Source: Flavobacteriales bacterium (GTDB lineage Bacteria > Bacteroidota > Bacteroidia > Flavobacteriales_F > PHOS-HE28). From it: a stretch of DNA of 64,000 bases. The stretch is from NCBI GenBank assembly GCA_016718655.1, contig JADKCV010000018.1:20558-84557 (forward strand). The letters are read 5' to 3'. The position numbers and the translations under genes were made by a program. This document shows, piece after piece, positions 50,821 to 59,843 of the stretch; position 1 is the stretch's first letter, and each line of letters starts with the position of its first letter. The notes beneath the pieces are model-generated. The model saw only the letters and a list, made by a program, of their open reading frames with translations, was not told the origin of the DNA and ran no database searches.

Positions 50821-52107
50821 ATGAGTAACCCCCACATCATCTGCTTCGGCCCAGGCCCCAAATTCAAGGGCGGCATAGCGCAGTACAACACCGCGTTGGC
50901 GCGTGCGCTGAAGGATGAAGGGGCACAGGTCACCATCGTCAGCTGGACGCAACAGTACCCGGCGATCATCCCACGCGAATTCGTGGACAAGGCCAGCCGC
51001 AGCGACTTCCTGGAGGGCTATGACATCCCGGTGAAGTACCTCACCAACTGGAACGACCCGCGCACCTGGGGCGCCACCGCGAAGGCCATTGCCGCGCTGA
51101 AGCCGGACAAGGTCATCATCCAGTGGTACAACCCCACGCAGGGCATTCCGCTGAACAGCATCGCCAACTACCTGCGCAAACACACGAAAGCAGAGATCCT
51201 CTTCGACCTGCACTTCGTGGCCGCCAAAGAGCAGAGCAGCCTGGACGCACGGCTCACCCGCTTGGCGCTTCGGCACGGGCACAGCTTCATCGTTCACGCT
51301 TACAAGACAGCGGAGGAACTGAAAGCACTATTCGCTGGGGAGGAATTCAACTTGACGTTGGATGGCGCGCGGGGAATACGGGCGCGAGATCTCGCGCCCC
51401 AACGCGCCATTCTGAAACTCTACCACCCCATCTACACCCTCTTCAAACCCGACCCCTCCTTCGACAAAGAGGCTTGGAAAGCACAGCACCACTTGCGAAA
51501 ACACGTCTTCCTCTTCTTCGGCTTCATCCGCAAATACAAGGGGTTGCATTACTGCATCGAAGCTTTTGCGGAACTCGCCAAGCAGCGCGACGATGTGAGC
51601 CTGATGATCGTGGGTGAACGCTTCTGGCAAACGGTGGACCAGAGCAAGCTGAGCACCAAGTTGAAGAACGCGGTCTTCGGCACGGTGAAGAAGCTCTTCC
51701 TGAAAAAGGCCGACGACGAGCGCGACTACGATCCGTTGGCGATGATCGCCCAATTGGGTCTACAAAACAGAACACTCGTGGTGGATCGCTTCATCCCGAA
51801 CGAGGAGGTGCCGCCCTACTTCCAAGCGGCGGACACCATCGTCCTCTTCTACGAGACCGCTACGCCCAGCGGGGTCGAGAGCCTCAGCTACAACTTCAAG
51901 TTGCCCGCCGTTGCCACACGGGTGGGGCACTTCCCTGAGACCATCACCGATGGCTTCAACGGCTACCTCGCCGAACCGAAGAACATCGCCGACATGGTGC
52001 GCGTGATGAACGCGAGCATTGATCGGCCGATCCCGCGAGAGAACGTGGTGGAAGCCACCAAGAACATGAGCTGGGCGAATTATGCGAAGGCAGTGTTGAT
52101 GGGTTGA
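50821..52107 (+). CDS. GT4 family glycosyltransferase with an internal palindromic insertion
   Basis: A 428-residue soluble or peripheral glycosyltransferase of the GT-B fold, probably building a surface glycan. The N-lobe starts NPHIICFGPGPKFKGGIAQY, a typical donor-side loop. The C-lobe has LFFGFIRKYKGLHYCIEAFA, MIVGERFW, VVDRFIPNEEVPPYFQAADT and the E-x7-E-like region ETATPSGVESLSYNFKLPAV. Residues about 180-197 (TLDGARGIRARDLAPQRAI) are encoded by a nested GC-rich palindrome at 51363-51409 and look like an inserted segment. The upstream epimerase (gap 106 nt) likely supplies the sugar pathway. Substrates are unknown. Start at 50821. Confidence 0.87.
   Translation: MSNPHIICFGPGPKFKGGIAQYNTALARALKDEGAQVTIVSWTQQYPAIIPREFVDKASRSDFLEGYDIPVKYLTNWNDPRTWGATAKAIAALKPDKVIIQWYNPTQGIPLNSIANYLRKHTKAEILFDLHFVAAKEQSSLDARLTRLALRHGHSFIVHAYKTAEELKALFAGEEFNLTLDGARGIRARDLAPQRAILKLYHPIYTLFKPDPSFDKEAWKAQHHLRKHVFLFFGFIRKYKGLHYCIEAFAELAKQRDDVSLMIVGERFWQTVDQSKLSTKLKNAVFGTVKKLFLKKADDERDYDPLAMIAQLGLQNRTLVVDRFIPNEEVPPYFQAADTIVLFYETATPSGVESLSYNFKLPAVATRVGHFPETITDGFNGYLAEPKNIADMVRVMNASIDRPIPRENVVEATKNMSWANYAKAVLMG
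51363..51409. repeat. Nested GC palindrome inside the GT4 gene
   Basis: Inner perfect 20-bp palindrome GGGCGCGAGATCTCGCGCCC at 51380-51399, with outer 7-bp arms TGGCGCG and CGCGCCA at 51363-51369 and 51403-51409. It stays in frame. It resembles small palindromic units known to insert within coding sequences in some bacteria, but no second copy is visible in this window. Confidence 0.6.
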
Positions 52108-52189
52108 ACCAGTGCGGCGCAACGACGCCACATGGATGAAGCGGAAGTATGGAGGCCTTGTGTTGAGATCATCTTGCGTAGCTTTCGGT

Positions 52190-52723
52190 ATGAACACCAT
52201 GCTACGCCCCGTCGCACTTTCAGTTCTCGGCATGCAGGGATTATTGATCTCTGCGCAGGAGATCGAGTTCGATCAAGGCAACTGGCGATCACAGGGAGCT
52301 GAATATCAAAGGCGCTTGATCACTGTTTTGCAGAACGAAGAACGGGTCGACACGATGTACACGGAGGATCTGAGCACTGGTGAACTGGAAATGGTCGTCG
52401 AACGACATCCCTTGGCCCGGTATGAATACTTCACGGTCAATGATCCTGTTCCTGCCCTGCGTCGAAGGATCGATATTCGTCAGCAGGAGATCTCTGATAC
52501 CACTTACGTAGAAAGGATCGAGGGTGGCGAAATGGTCATGGTTGTTCAAAGGATCATCAAGGACATCCCCAACGGCACGTATCAGGAGTTCTACCCCAAT
52601 GGTATGATCCGCATCACAGGCGCGTTGGATGGTTACAAGCCCGACGGCACGCTGAAAAAGACGGGCACGTGGATGGAATGGGATGCCGCTGGGAACGTCA
52701 TCCGCGAGGAACACTACCCGTAG
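52190..52723 (+). CDS. Exported MORN-like hypothetical protein
   Basis: About 177 residues. The ATG at 52190 (also 52199) gives MNTMLRPVALSVLGMQGLLI, a signal peptide ending near SAQ. The central part (WRSQGAEYQRRLITVLQNEE, RYEYFTVNDPVPALRRRID) has no recognised fold. The C-terminus has MORN-like repeats: NGTYQEFYPNGMIRITGAL and KKTGTWMEWDAAGNVIREEH, as in YwqK-type proteins. The gene has lower GC and more varied codons than its neighbours, a possible sign of transfer. It is followed 3 nt later by a convergent lipoprotein gene. Function unknown. Confidence 0.65.
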   Translation: MNTMLRPVALSVLGMQGLLISAQEIEFDQGNWRSQGAEYQRRLITVLQNEERVDTMYTEDLSTGELEMVVERHPLARYEYFTVNDPVPALRRRIDIRQQEISDTTYVERIEGGEMVMVVQRIIKDIPNGTYQEFYPNGMIRITGALDGYKPDGTLKKTGTWMEWDAAGNVIREEHYP

Positions 52724-52726
52724 ACC

Positions 52727-53407
52727 CTACTCGATCGTCACCGTACCGCGCGCCTCCACCTCCCAAATGCGCCGTCCACCAGCGGAACCGTCGGACTGCT
52801 GGATGCTCATGGTCTTTGTGCGTGTGAGGTAGAGATCTGCCGTGCCCGTGGTGAGGTTGGTGAAGAGCGAGACGGGCAGTTGAATGCTCTGGGTGCCCAT
52901 GACGGAGACGTTCACTTGGGAGCTGCTGGTGCTGCCCTGTTTCAGTTCGGCGCTCACGGTCTCCCCGCTTTCCAAGGGCCTGCCGGACCAGAACACCTGC
53001 CCTCCGTTCAATTGGGAAAGGACCACGCCGTTGGGTACGTTGATGTCGTTGGTATCCGCCCGCGAGATGGTGTTCAGGAAGGTGCCGCCCCCTTCCTTGG
53101 TGTAGCGGAACACGCCGTCCACCCTGCCTTCCGTGCTCCAGCGGTAGAAGTAATTATCCAGCTCGGTATACGTGGTGTGGGCCGCGTTGTTGAAGGTGAT
53201 GGAGGAGCCGCCGGTCAGTTGAAGGTGCATTCCCAGGCTGCTGCTCTTGCGGAAGGTGGCATAGGCCCTCGTCCGGTTGTCGGGCTTGTCGTAAAGCACC
53301 TTCAGGTCCTGGTACACCGGCGTGGAGACAGGCAGGTCGTCACTCTCCTCCTTGGCACAGGCGGTAAGCAGCAGTAGTGGGGCCAACACGGCAATGCGGG
53401 TACGCAT
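52727..53407 (-). CDS. Hypothetical lipoprotein
   Basis: A 226-residue protein whose start at 53407 gives a lipoprotein signal (IAVLAPLLLLTACAKEE). The mature part is mainly beta (TRAYATFRKSSSLGMHLQLT, TELDNYFYRWSTEGRVDGVF, LPVSLFTNLTTGTADLYLTR) with many Thr and Ser and no known motif. It could be a surface or periplasmic beta-sandwich. It is convergent with the MORN-like gene. The upstream gap of 211 bp to the L,D-transpeptidase contains no gene I can support. Confidence 0.6.
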   Translation of the reverse strand: MRTRIAVLAPLLLLTACAKEESDDLPVSTPVYQDLKVLYDKPDNRTRAYATFRKSSSLGMHLQLTGGSSITFNNAAHTTYTELDNYFYRWSTEGRVDGVFRYTKEGGGTFLNTISRADTNDINVPNGVVLSQLNGGQVFWSGRPLESGETVSAELKQGSTSSSQVNVSVMGTQSIQLPVSLFTNLTTGTADLYLTRTKTMSIQQSDGSAGGRRIWEVEARGTVTIE

Positions 53408-53618
53408 GGTGAACGGGTCTTGGTGTGAACCGCAGGCAACAAGTGTACCGATCCGCACTCCATCCCCGGCACAGGGCTACTCGGCGGGAAACCAAGGGCT
53501 TCCATCGACGTAGAACACCATCGCATGAGAATGATCGTTAGCTTCACGACCCCGCTGACGTCCTGCGAACTGGAACCTCGCATAAAGGGACGGTAGTGGA
53601 ATAACCTGCTACGGAACA

Positions 53619-54272
53619 ATGGTGAACCCACCAATGCTCTTGGTCTTCCTTTTGTCCTGGCTCTTCGCTGGGGATCCCGGTGTCGCGCCCATGCCGGCAC
53701 CTCTTCCCGGGTTGGCCGAGGATGCCACGCGTTCGGAAGCCATGGAGCTTTACCACGATGTGGGACTGGCCGGAGAGGTGGCCTCTGAAGTGTTCGTGAA
53801 AGCCTACGCCCGTATCAGTGGCATGGCTCCGGCCCGCATGCTGGCCATCGCGGACATGACCCAACCCAGCACGTCCAAGCGACTGTACATCATCGACCTG
53901 GACCGGAAGACCTTGGTGCTTCGTACTTGGGTGGCTCACGGACAGGGCACCGGTGAACTGATGGCCCGGCATTTCAGCAATTCCCATGGCTCGCACCAGA
54001 CCAGCCTCGGCCTGTACCGTGTTGGGGCCGAGATCGTGAGCCCCAAGCATGGCCCGGCATTATTGCTTCATGGATTGGACAAAGGCACCAACGACCAGGC
54101 ATTGGCCCGCGAGGTGATCATGCACGGTGCGGACTACGTTAGTACGACGTTCATCGCCCAACATGGCCGCTTGGGCCGCAGTTGGGGTTGCCCTGCCGTG
54201 AGCCGCGACCAGATGGCCCGCATGATCGAATTGCTCGCCGATGGCGGCCTGCTCTACGTGCACGGGAACTGA
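53619..54272 (+). CDS. Murein L,D-transpeptidase catalytic domain family protein (YkuD-like 2)
   Basis: A 217-residue exported enzyme. The signal MLLVFLLSWLFAGDPG leads into a short linker and the catalytic domain: LYIIDLDRKTLVLRTWVAHG, then SLGLYRVGAEIVSPKHGPAL, the His in REVIMHGADYV and the Cys in GRLGRSWGCPAVSRDQM. This is the family distinct from the classic YkuD domain but with the same Cys-His chemistry. It is expected to form 3-3 cross-links or attach proteins to peptidoglycan; cleavage of such links is also possible. It is followed 30 nt later by a second, YcbB-type, L,D-transpeptidase on the same strand. Confidence 0.87.
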   Translation: MVNPPMLLVFLLSWLFAGDPGVAPMPAPLPGLAEDATRSEAMELYHDVGLAGEVASEVFVKAYARISGMAPARMLAIADMTQPSTSKRLYIIDLDRKTLVLRTWVAHGQGTGELMARHFSNSHGSHQTSLGLYRVGAEIVSPKHGPALLLHGLDKGTNDQALAREVIMHGADYVSTTFIAQHGRLGRSWGCPAVSRDQMARMIELLADGGLLYVHGN

Positions 54273-54302
54273 TCCGCACGAAGACCGCACCTTTGTGGTC
54301 CC

Positions 54303-55961
54303 ATGTTCCGTCCCCTTCCTCTCCTCGTGGTCCTGTTGATCGGCGCCACCGCTTGTACAACTGTGGACGTGCCTGCGGATACCAAGGACCTGGAGGAAAA
54401 GACCAAGGACATCAGCGCGGTATTCGAATCGAAGGAGGCCTACAGCGTCCTCCGGCTGGACAGTTCGGATATAGAAGCCTTCCTGGACAACTTCCCGAGC
54501 TATCGCACGGACACGGTCGGTATTCGTAATTTCTACCATCGTCGTAAATACCAATACGCATGGTTCGTCAACGACTCCTTGTCCCAATCGGCACTGGCCT
54601 TCTTCGATCTCGTGAATAGTGCCGATACGGCCTTCGCGGCAGTGCGTGCCCTGCGGGACCGGATGCGTGAACTGTTGCAGACCACCAAGGCGGATGGCCG
54701 GAACATCGCACTCTGCGACAGTTGCCAACTGCACCTCGAACTCGCGCTCACGGCCCAATTCTTCGGGTTCGCAGACAAGAAGTATGGCGGGGTGGTAGGC
54801 AAGGACCTTCGCGAGCTCGACTGGTTCATCCCGCGTCGAAAGAAGGATGTTTCCCGACTGATCGATTCCCTCGCTGCGGGTCACATGGACCTTTCGCCGT
54901 GGGAGCCCGTGCATCCCCAGTACCGCTCGCTCAAATCCCAGCTTCGCCACTATCACCTGTTGGACAGTCTTTCCGACTGGACACCGATCAGCCTTGGAGA
55001 ATTGCGGAAGCTGGAACCGGGCCAGCGCAATGTCATCGTACCCGACCTACGGCAACGTCTACTGTTGTTGGGCGACCTCACCACCACCGGCGACACCCTT
55101 TACCTGAACAGTAAGGACTACGACAGCACCCTGGTCCTTGCCGTGCAGCGCTTCCAAGAGCGGCACGGCCTTCACCCGGATGGCGTGGTGGGCAAGGGTG
55201 TGGTGGCAGCCATGAACGTGCCCCCGAGCGAGCGATTGCGCACCCTGTTGGTGAACATGGAACGACTTCGATGGGTACAGGAGGAGTATGCCCCGGATCA
55301 GGTCCTGGTGAACATCCCGGAGTTCCGGATGCACGTCTTCGAAGAAGGCCACGAAGTATTGAGCATGGACGTGGTCGTGGGTACAGTGGCCACGCGTACC
55401 GTGATCTTCAGCGATTCCCTATCACAGATCGTTTTCAGCCCCATATGGACCATTCCCCAGAGCATCGTCCAAGGCGAGATCCTGCCATCCATGGCGCGCG
55501 ACCCCAACTACCTGCGGAAGAAGAACATGGAGAAGATCGGTGGAAGCACGACGAACCCGATCATCCGCCAACGACCGGGTGCTGGCAATGCCTTGGGTCG
55601 GGTGAAGTTCCTTTTCCCCAATAGCTACAGCATCTACTTCCACGATACCCCGAGCAAGGGAGGGTTCGCTCGCGAACAGCGCGCATTCAGTCACGGCTGC
55701 ATCCGATTGAGCCAGCCGGCTGCACTCGCCGAATACCTGCTGCGCAACGACACCACATGGACACCGACGAAGATCAAGGAGGCCATGTTCAGTGAGCAGG
55801 AGAAATATGTGCGACTGCCGAAGAAGAGGCCCGTCACCATCGGTTACTTCACGAGCTGGGTGGACGAAAAGGGTGCTTTGCATTTCAGGGAGGATGTCTA
55901 CGGTCACGATGCCCGCCTGGCCAACGAGCTCTTCGACGAGCCGAGCCCCCTACCCTTGTGA
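54303..55961 (+). CDS. L,D-transpeptidase of the YcbB/LdtD type (lipoprotein)
   Basis: A 552-residue envelope lipoprotein (LLVVLLIGATACTTVD). Residues about 60-300 form a scaffold domain seen in YcbB-type enzymes (FYHRRKYQYAWFVNDSLSQS, LELALTAQFFGFADKKYGGV, PQYRSLKSQLRHYHLLDS). A peptidoglycan-binding module follows (LVLAVQRFQERHGLHPDGVV, about 275-300). The YkuD catalytic domain (about 335-500) has VLVNIPEFRMHVFEEG, FSPIWTIPQSIVQGEILPSM, the FHDTPSK loop and the active site AFSHGCIRLSQP (His-x-Cys). It makes 3-3 cross-links in peptidoglycan. Its close pairing with the smaller Ldt at 53619 suggests a joint role in wall remodelling. Confidence 0.92.
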   Translation: MFRPLPLLVVLLIGATACTTVDVPADTKDLEEKTKDISAVFESKEAYSVLRLDSSDIEAFLDNFPSYRTDTVGIRNFYHRRKYQYAWFVNDSLSQSALAFFDLVNSADTAFAAVRALRDRMRELLQTTKADGRNIALCDSCQLHLELALTAQFFGFADKKYGGVVGKDLRELDWFIPRRKKDVSRLIDSLAAGHMDLSPWEPVHPQYRSLKSQLRHYHLLDSLSDWTPISLGELRKLEPGQRNVIVPDLRQRLLLLGDLTTTGDTLYLNSKDYDSTLVLAVQRFQERHGLHPDGVVGKGVVAAMNVPPSERLRTLLVNMERLRWVQEEYAPDQVLVNIPEFRMHVFEEGHEVLSMDVVVGTVATRTVIFSDSLSQIVFSPIWTIPQSIVQGEILPSMARDPNYLRKKNMEKIGGSTTNPIIRQRPGAGNALGRVKFLFPNSYSIYFHDTPSKGGFAREQRAFSHGCIRLSQPAALAEYLLRNDTTWTPTKIKEAMFSEQEKYVRLPKKRPVTIGYFTSWVDEKGALHFREDVYGHDARLANELFDEPSPLPL

Positions 55962-55994
55962 TCGTCCGACCCGATCTTGAGCGGCAACACCGAC

Positions 55995-57413
55995 ATGCGA
56001 TCACTACACCGCCCCATCGCATTGCTTGCCGATATCCGCTTCTGGGTGCTGGTTTTGGTACTGGTGCGCCTGATCGGTATCACCAACCCTCCCCTGGAGA
56101 CGGCCCATCATTGGCGTCAGACCACCGTGGCGATGGTGGCTCGCAATTACCACGAGCACGGGATCGATCTGATGTATCCACGGGTGGACATGGCCGGCGA
56201 ACGTAGCGGGATCACGGGCATGGAAGTGCCTCTGTTATCAGCGGCCATCGCGGTCATCAGTGGGCCGTTCGGCTATGCACACTGGTACGGCCGGATCATC
56301 GCATTACTCCTTTGTAGTGCGGGTCTGTTGGCCTATCACAGCCTGGTCCGGAAGTATTTCTCGGACGAGACCGCGTTTTACTCCACCCTCGTCTTGGGCG
56401 TATCGTTATGGTTCAGCTACGGGCGCAAGATCATGCCGGATGTACCGAGCACTTCGCTCGTCCTGATCGGTCTGGCGTTCGCGGCGAAGGCCTTGCAGGG
56501 AGGACGGATCCGTTTGCTTGGACCAGCTGCTGCGTTTTGCATGGCATTGGGTACGGCGATGAAGCTACCTTCCGGCTACCTGATGGTACTGCTTCCCGCG
56601 ATGGTCCTTTTTTCCCCTGCCACCAAGCGTGACCGCTGGATCCTGATGGGGTTGGTGTGCCTGTTCCAGTTGCCGGTGCTCTGGTGGTATTTCAGCTGGG
56701 CACCTCACTTGGATGAACTCGGTGGCTATACCCATTTCTTCATGGGGAACGGTATCGGCAAGGGGCTTCAGGAACTACTGCACGCTCCGATACGGGTGCT
56801 CGACAACTTCTACTTCGATGCATTGCGTTTCTCCGGTGCCGCCCTTGCAGTGGCAGGACTGGTGATGGCCTTTGCGCGCCGTGAACGTGTCCTCCTGATG
56901 ATCGTGATGCTGGTCTCGCTCTCCTTCTTCTTCGTCATGCTCAAGGCAGGTGCCGCCTTTTGGAAGCATGCGTACTATGTGGTACCATTCATACCCCTAT
57001 TGGCCCTTTTGGCGGGCAGCGCCCTTGTACGCGTTTCGAATTGGCGCTGGCGAGTTGCCCTCCTGGTCCTGGTAGCCACCGAAGGCCTTGCGAACCAATG
57101 GCAGGACCTGAGGATCTCCCCCACCCAAGCACCGCTTTTGAACTTGGAAGCCGCGTTGGACCAGCTGGGCGACCGGGGAGACCTGATCATCGTGAACAGT
57201 GGCTCCATTCCGACACCGCTCTATTTCGCACACCGAAAGGGATGGACATGCTACCGTGATGATCTGGCCCGAGTGGGCTACATCGATTCGCTCACCTCAT
57301 TGGGGGCTGTGTGGTTGGTCCAGGTCCGTAAGGGATATGAAACGAACGTACCGATCATGGCTCCGGCAGCAGTGATCACCGAGGATTATGCGATATTCCG
57401 TGTTCGGCCTTGA
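55995..57413 (+). CDS. GT39-like membrane glycosyltransferase
   Basis: A 472-residue GT-C protein with about ten membrane segments. The first loop has TNPPLETAHHWRQTTVAMVA with the motif E-T-x-H-x-W-R-Q, the acidic/His site of ArnT-like enzymes, and NYHEHGIDLMYPRVDMAG. The next landmark is FSYGRKIMPDVPSTSLVL. The soluble C-terminal end (LEAALDQLGDRGDLIIVNSG, SIPTPLYFAHRKGWTCYRD) is periplasmic. The ATG at 55995 is the first good start; a TTG at 55977 is in frame. It likely transfers a sugar from a polyprenyl-phosphate carrier. The two neighbouring minus-strand genes form a related glycosylation group. Confidence 0.82.
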   Translation: MRSLHRPIALLADIRFWVLVLVLVRLIGITNPPLETAHHWRQTTVAMVARNYHEHGIDLMYPRVDMAGERSGITGMEVPLLSAAIAVISGPFGYAHWYGRIIALLLCSAGLLAYHSLVRKYFSDETAFYSTLVLGVSLWFSYGRKIMPDVPSTSLVLIGLAFAAKALQGGRIRLLGPAAAFCMALGTAMKLPSGYLMVLLPAMVLFSPATKRDRWILMGLVCLFQLPVLWWYFSWAPHLDELGGYTHFFMGNGIGKGLQELLHAPIRVLDNFYFDALRFSGAALAVAGLVMAFARRERVLLMIVMLVSLSFFFVMLKAGAAFWKHAYYVVPFIPLLALLAGSALVRVSNWRWRVALLVLVATEGLANQWQDLRISPTQAPLLNLEAALDQLGDRGDLIIVNSGSIPTPLYFAHRKGWTCYRDDLARVGYIDSLTSLGAVWLVQVRKGYETNVPIMAPAAVITEDYAIFRVRP

Positions 57414-58841
57414 TCACTGCGTCGCGGGCAATATGGACACCCGGATCTCGTCCGCCTTCAGGTAGCGCACCAGTGATCGGTTCGTCCAATGTTCAGGGTC
57501 GGTGTTCAATTCGAGGACCTTCAATGCCACCGCGGTACCGGGTTGTCTATCGAACCGTATGTCCGTAACGCGCTGAACGTGGGCATCCTCAATGGCGCGG
57601 TAGCGCATCGTCCATGCGCGGTCATTGGCTGCAGCGGCGCCCATCAGGAGATCGGATGCCACGCGTCCGTCATTGCCTCCAACGAGCAAGGCCAGTACAA
57701 GACCGATCACTGGCGCGATGATCGCACGTCGCGAAGTTGGAAGCCGGTACCTCCCTGGCCGCAAGACCTGTTGTTCGATCGCCATGACCAGAATGACCCA
57801 GAGTGGCAGGAACACGGACCACCCGACGTTGACCGTTCGATGTTGACCGAGCATACCCGTGGCCCAATACGGAAGTACCATGCACATGGCCACAGCCAGG
57901 AAAATGACAAACGCAACGGTATACCAACGCCATGGAACCATGGGCGCACGCTCCGACCTTCGCAACAAGGCCAATACCACGATAGTTGCCAAAGTGATAG
58001 CAGGCGACAACACCCACGAAAGCAGGAACCGTCCGGTCTGAAGTACGGTCATCCATAGGGTGAACAACACATCGCCGCCAGCCGTGAACTGCGCAGCCCG
58101 CGCTGCATTACCCGGCGCCAGGAAAGTGATCATCGCGGCGCTTATGTACAACAACATCAGGATGGACAACGGTACGGGTATGTCACGGCATTTTCTCTTA
58201 TGGTCAATGACGAACGCCACTGTTCCCATGAGCACCAAGGCGAGATGCACCTCGTTGCTCCACATGATCCAAACACCCAGCAGGGCTGCAAGCAAATACC
58301 ATCGTGCTTGTCCCTGAGCATGTGTATCATAACGCAGGCGAATGGACACAGCCGCCAGGTGGACCAGCAGGATCTGTGGTAGGGTATACGTGACCGTGCC
58401 CGTGTACCAGTACAAGCCTTCCGTAAGGTCGGGCAAGGTGTTCAACCATAGCGTGGTGAAGCCCAGCGCAGCGGGTAGGCCCCATTGCCGCTGCACTCCC
58501 AAAGGCTGAAGCGCTCGGAACAGTGCCACCCATGCCGTGACCATGCCAACGATCCAAACCGCAGGCAAGCAACGGTAGAGCACCAACCCGTCGTCGAGAC
58601 CCAACACCAGCGGCCCACGCAGGACCAATAAGTTGCTCGCTACACGACCGTTCCAGCCAACGTATTCCTGAAACAAACGTTCGAGCAAGGGCAGGTCGAA
58701 GGCCGTGTACGCATAGGACCAGTCATCCGCATAGGGATGCATGTACACGCCGAGTACGACAAAGCGGGCAAAGCCCAGGATCATAAGGAGGTCGATCAGC
58801 GGCCGGGCGCGCATCCGGTCCCGTTCCTGGTCACCAGCCAA
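57414..58841 (-). CDS. DUF6056-like polytopic glycosyltransferase-type protein
   Basis: A 475-residue membrane protein with about eleven hydrophobic helices. After the first helix comes YMHPYADDWSYAYTAFDLPL, an acidic motif like that of GT-C enzymes, then EYVGWNGRVASNLLV. LYWYTGTVTYTLPQ, IMWSNEVHLALVLMGTVA and LAPGNAARAAQF are conserved in the DUF6056 family as I recall it. The last 100 residues are extracytoplasmic. The start at 58841 overlaps the GT2 gene stop by 11 nt; an internal ATG at 58814 is possible. It probably uses the polyprenyl-sugar made by the adjacent GT2. The substrate is not known. Confidence 0.72.
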   Translation of the reverse strand: MAGDQERDRMRARPLIDLLMILGFARFVVLGVYMHPYADDWSYAYTAFDLPLLERLFQEYVGWNGRVASNLLVLRGPLVLGLDDGLVLYRCLPAVWIVGMVTAWVALFRALQPLGVQRQWGLPAALGFTTLWLNTLPDLTEGLYWYTGTVTYTLPQILLVHLAAVSIRLRYDTHAQGQARWYLLAALLGVWIMWSNEVHLALVLMGTVAFVIDHKRKCRDIPVPLSILMLLYISAAMITFLAPGNAARAAQFTAGGDVLFTLWMTVLQTGRFLLSWVLSPAITLATIVVLALLRRSERAPMVPWRWYTVAFVIFLAVAMCMVLPYWATGMLGQHRTVNVGWSVFLPLWVILVMAIEQQVLRPGRYRLPTSRRAIIAPVIGLVLALLVGGNDGRVASDLLMGAAAANDRAWTMRYRAIEDAHVQRVTDIRFDRQPGTAVALKVLELNTDPEHWTNRSLVRYLKADEIRVSILPATQ

Positions 58842-59787
58842 GGCGCTGCTTGACGCGATAACTGTTCCGATCCGAACTGTTGCGGCTCACCAGTTCAGCC
58901 ACGAAGCCCACCGTGAACAACTGCACCCCGATGACCATGGCGACCAAAGCCACATAGAACAAGGCCTGATCGGATACCAAGGGAGCCGGTTCATGCCAAA
59001 GGAACAGGTGAAGCAACTTACTGACCAGCAGCCAGGCCACCGCACCCATACCGAACACGAACATCATGGTACCCAGGCCACCGAAGAAATGCATGGGCTT
59101 CTTCCCGAAACGGAAGATGAACGTGATGGTAAGCAGGTCCAGGAACCCGTTGATGAAGCGGTCGAAACCGAACTTGGTCCTACCGTACTTCCGGGCGTGG
59201 TGCTTCACCACCTTCTCGCCGATGTTCCGGAACCCCTCCTTCTTGGCGATGAAAGGGATATACCGGTGCATTTCGCCGAACACCTCGATACTCTTCACCA
59301 CCTCACTGCGATAGGCCTTCAGGCCGCAATTGAAGTCGTGCAAGTGTACACCGCTCACCCGCCGGGTGGTCCAGTTGAAGAGCTTGGTGGGCAAGGTCTT
59401 GGTGATGGGGTCGTAGCGTTTCTTCTTCCAACCGCTCACCAGATCGAACCCTCCCTGGTCGATCATGCGATAAAGCTCGGGAAGTTCATCCGGATCATCC
59501 TGAAGGTCGGCATCCATGGTGATGACCACCCTACCTTTTGCAGCACGGAAGCCTTCGTTCAAAGCTGGGCTCTTGCCGTAATTGCGCCCGAAGCGGATCC
59601 CTTTGACACGATCATCGGCCTTGGCCAGTCGCTCGATCGCCTGCCATGAACCATCGGTGCTGCCATCGTCGATGAAGATCACCTCATAGTGCACCGCCAT
59701 AACGCCAAGTACGCCATGGAGACGGTCCGCCAGGATCGGCAACGACTCATGCTCGTTCAATAAGGGAACGACGATGCTCACGTCCAT
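58831..59787 (-). CDS. GT2 polyprenyl-phosphate glycosyltransferase (DPM1/GtrB-like)
   Basis: A 318-residue enzyme that loads a sugar onto polyprenyl phosphate. The start at 59787 gives MDVSIVVPLLNEHESLPILA. GT2 motifs are VIFIDDGSTDGSW and the DxD-type VVITMDADLQDDPDELPELY; LHDFNCGLKAYRSEV and RYIPFIAKKEGF are typical for the family. Two C-terminal membrane helices (FGGLGTMMFVFGMGAVAWLL and LFYVALVAMVIGVQLFTVGF) match GtrB-like proteins. It overlaps the DUF6056-like gene and so likely supplies its lipid-linked donor. The upstream region holds the SRP RNA on the other strand. Confidence 0.9.
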   Translation of the reverse strand: MDVSIVVPLLNEHESLPILADRLHGVLGVMAVHYEVIFIDDGSTDGSWQAIERLAKADDRVKGIRFGRNYGKSPALNEGFRAAKGRVVITMDADLQDDPDELPELYRMIDQGGFDLVSGWKKKRYDPITKTLPTKLFNWTTRRVSGVHLHDFNCGLKAYRSEVVKSIEVFGEMHRYIPFIAKKEGFRNIGEKVVKHHARKYGRTKFGFDRFINGFLDLLTITFIFRFGKKPMHFFGGLGTMMFVFGMGAVAWLLVSKLLHLFLWHEPAPLVSDQALFYVALVAMVIGVQLFTVGFVAELVSRNSSDRNSYRVKQRLGW

Positions 59788-59832
59788 GCTGCAAGGATAA
59801 GCAGGGATGATCGAAGGATCGAGCGATCGTCC

Positions 59833-59840
59833 TACCTTTG
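59833..59840 (+). promoter_or_regulatory. -7 promoter box of ffs
   Basis: TACCTTTG, a perfect TAnnTTTG, 3 nt before the first paired base of the SRP RNA. Confidence 0.6.
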
Positions 59841-59843
59841 TGC

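Noticed and set aside
58741..59649. Plus-strand open frame opposite the GT2 and DUF6056-like genes
   Set aside because: Shadow of the minus-strand genes; no start context or motif.
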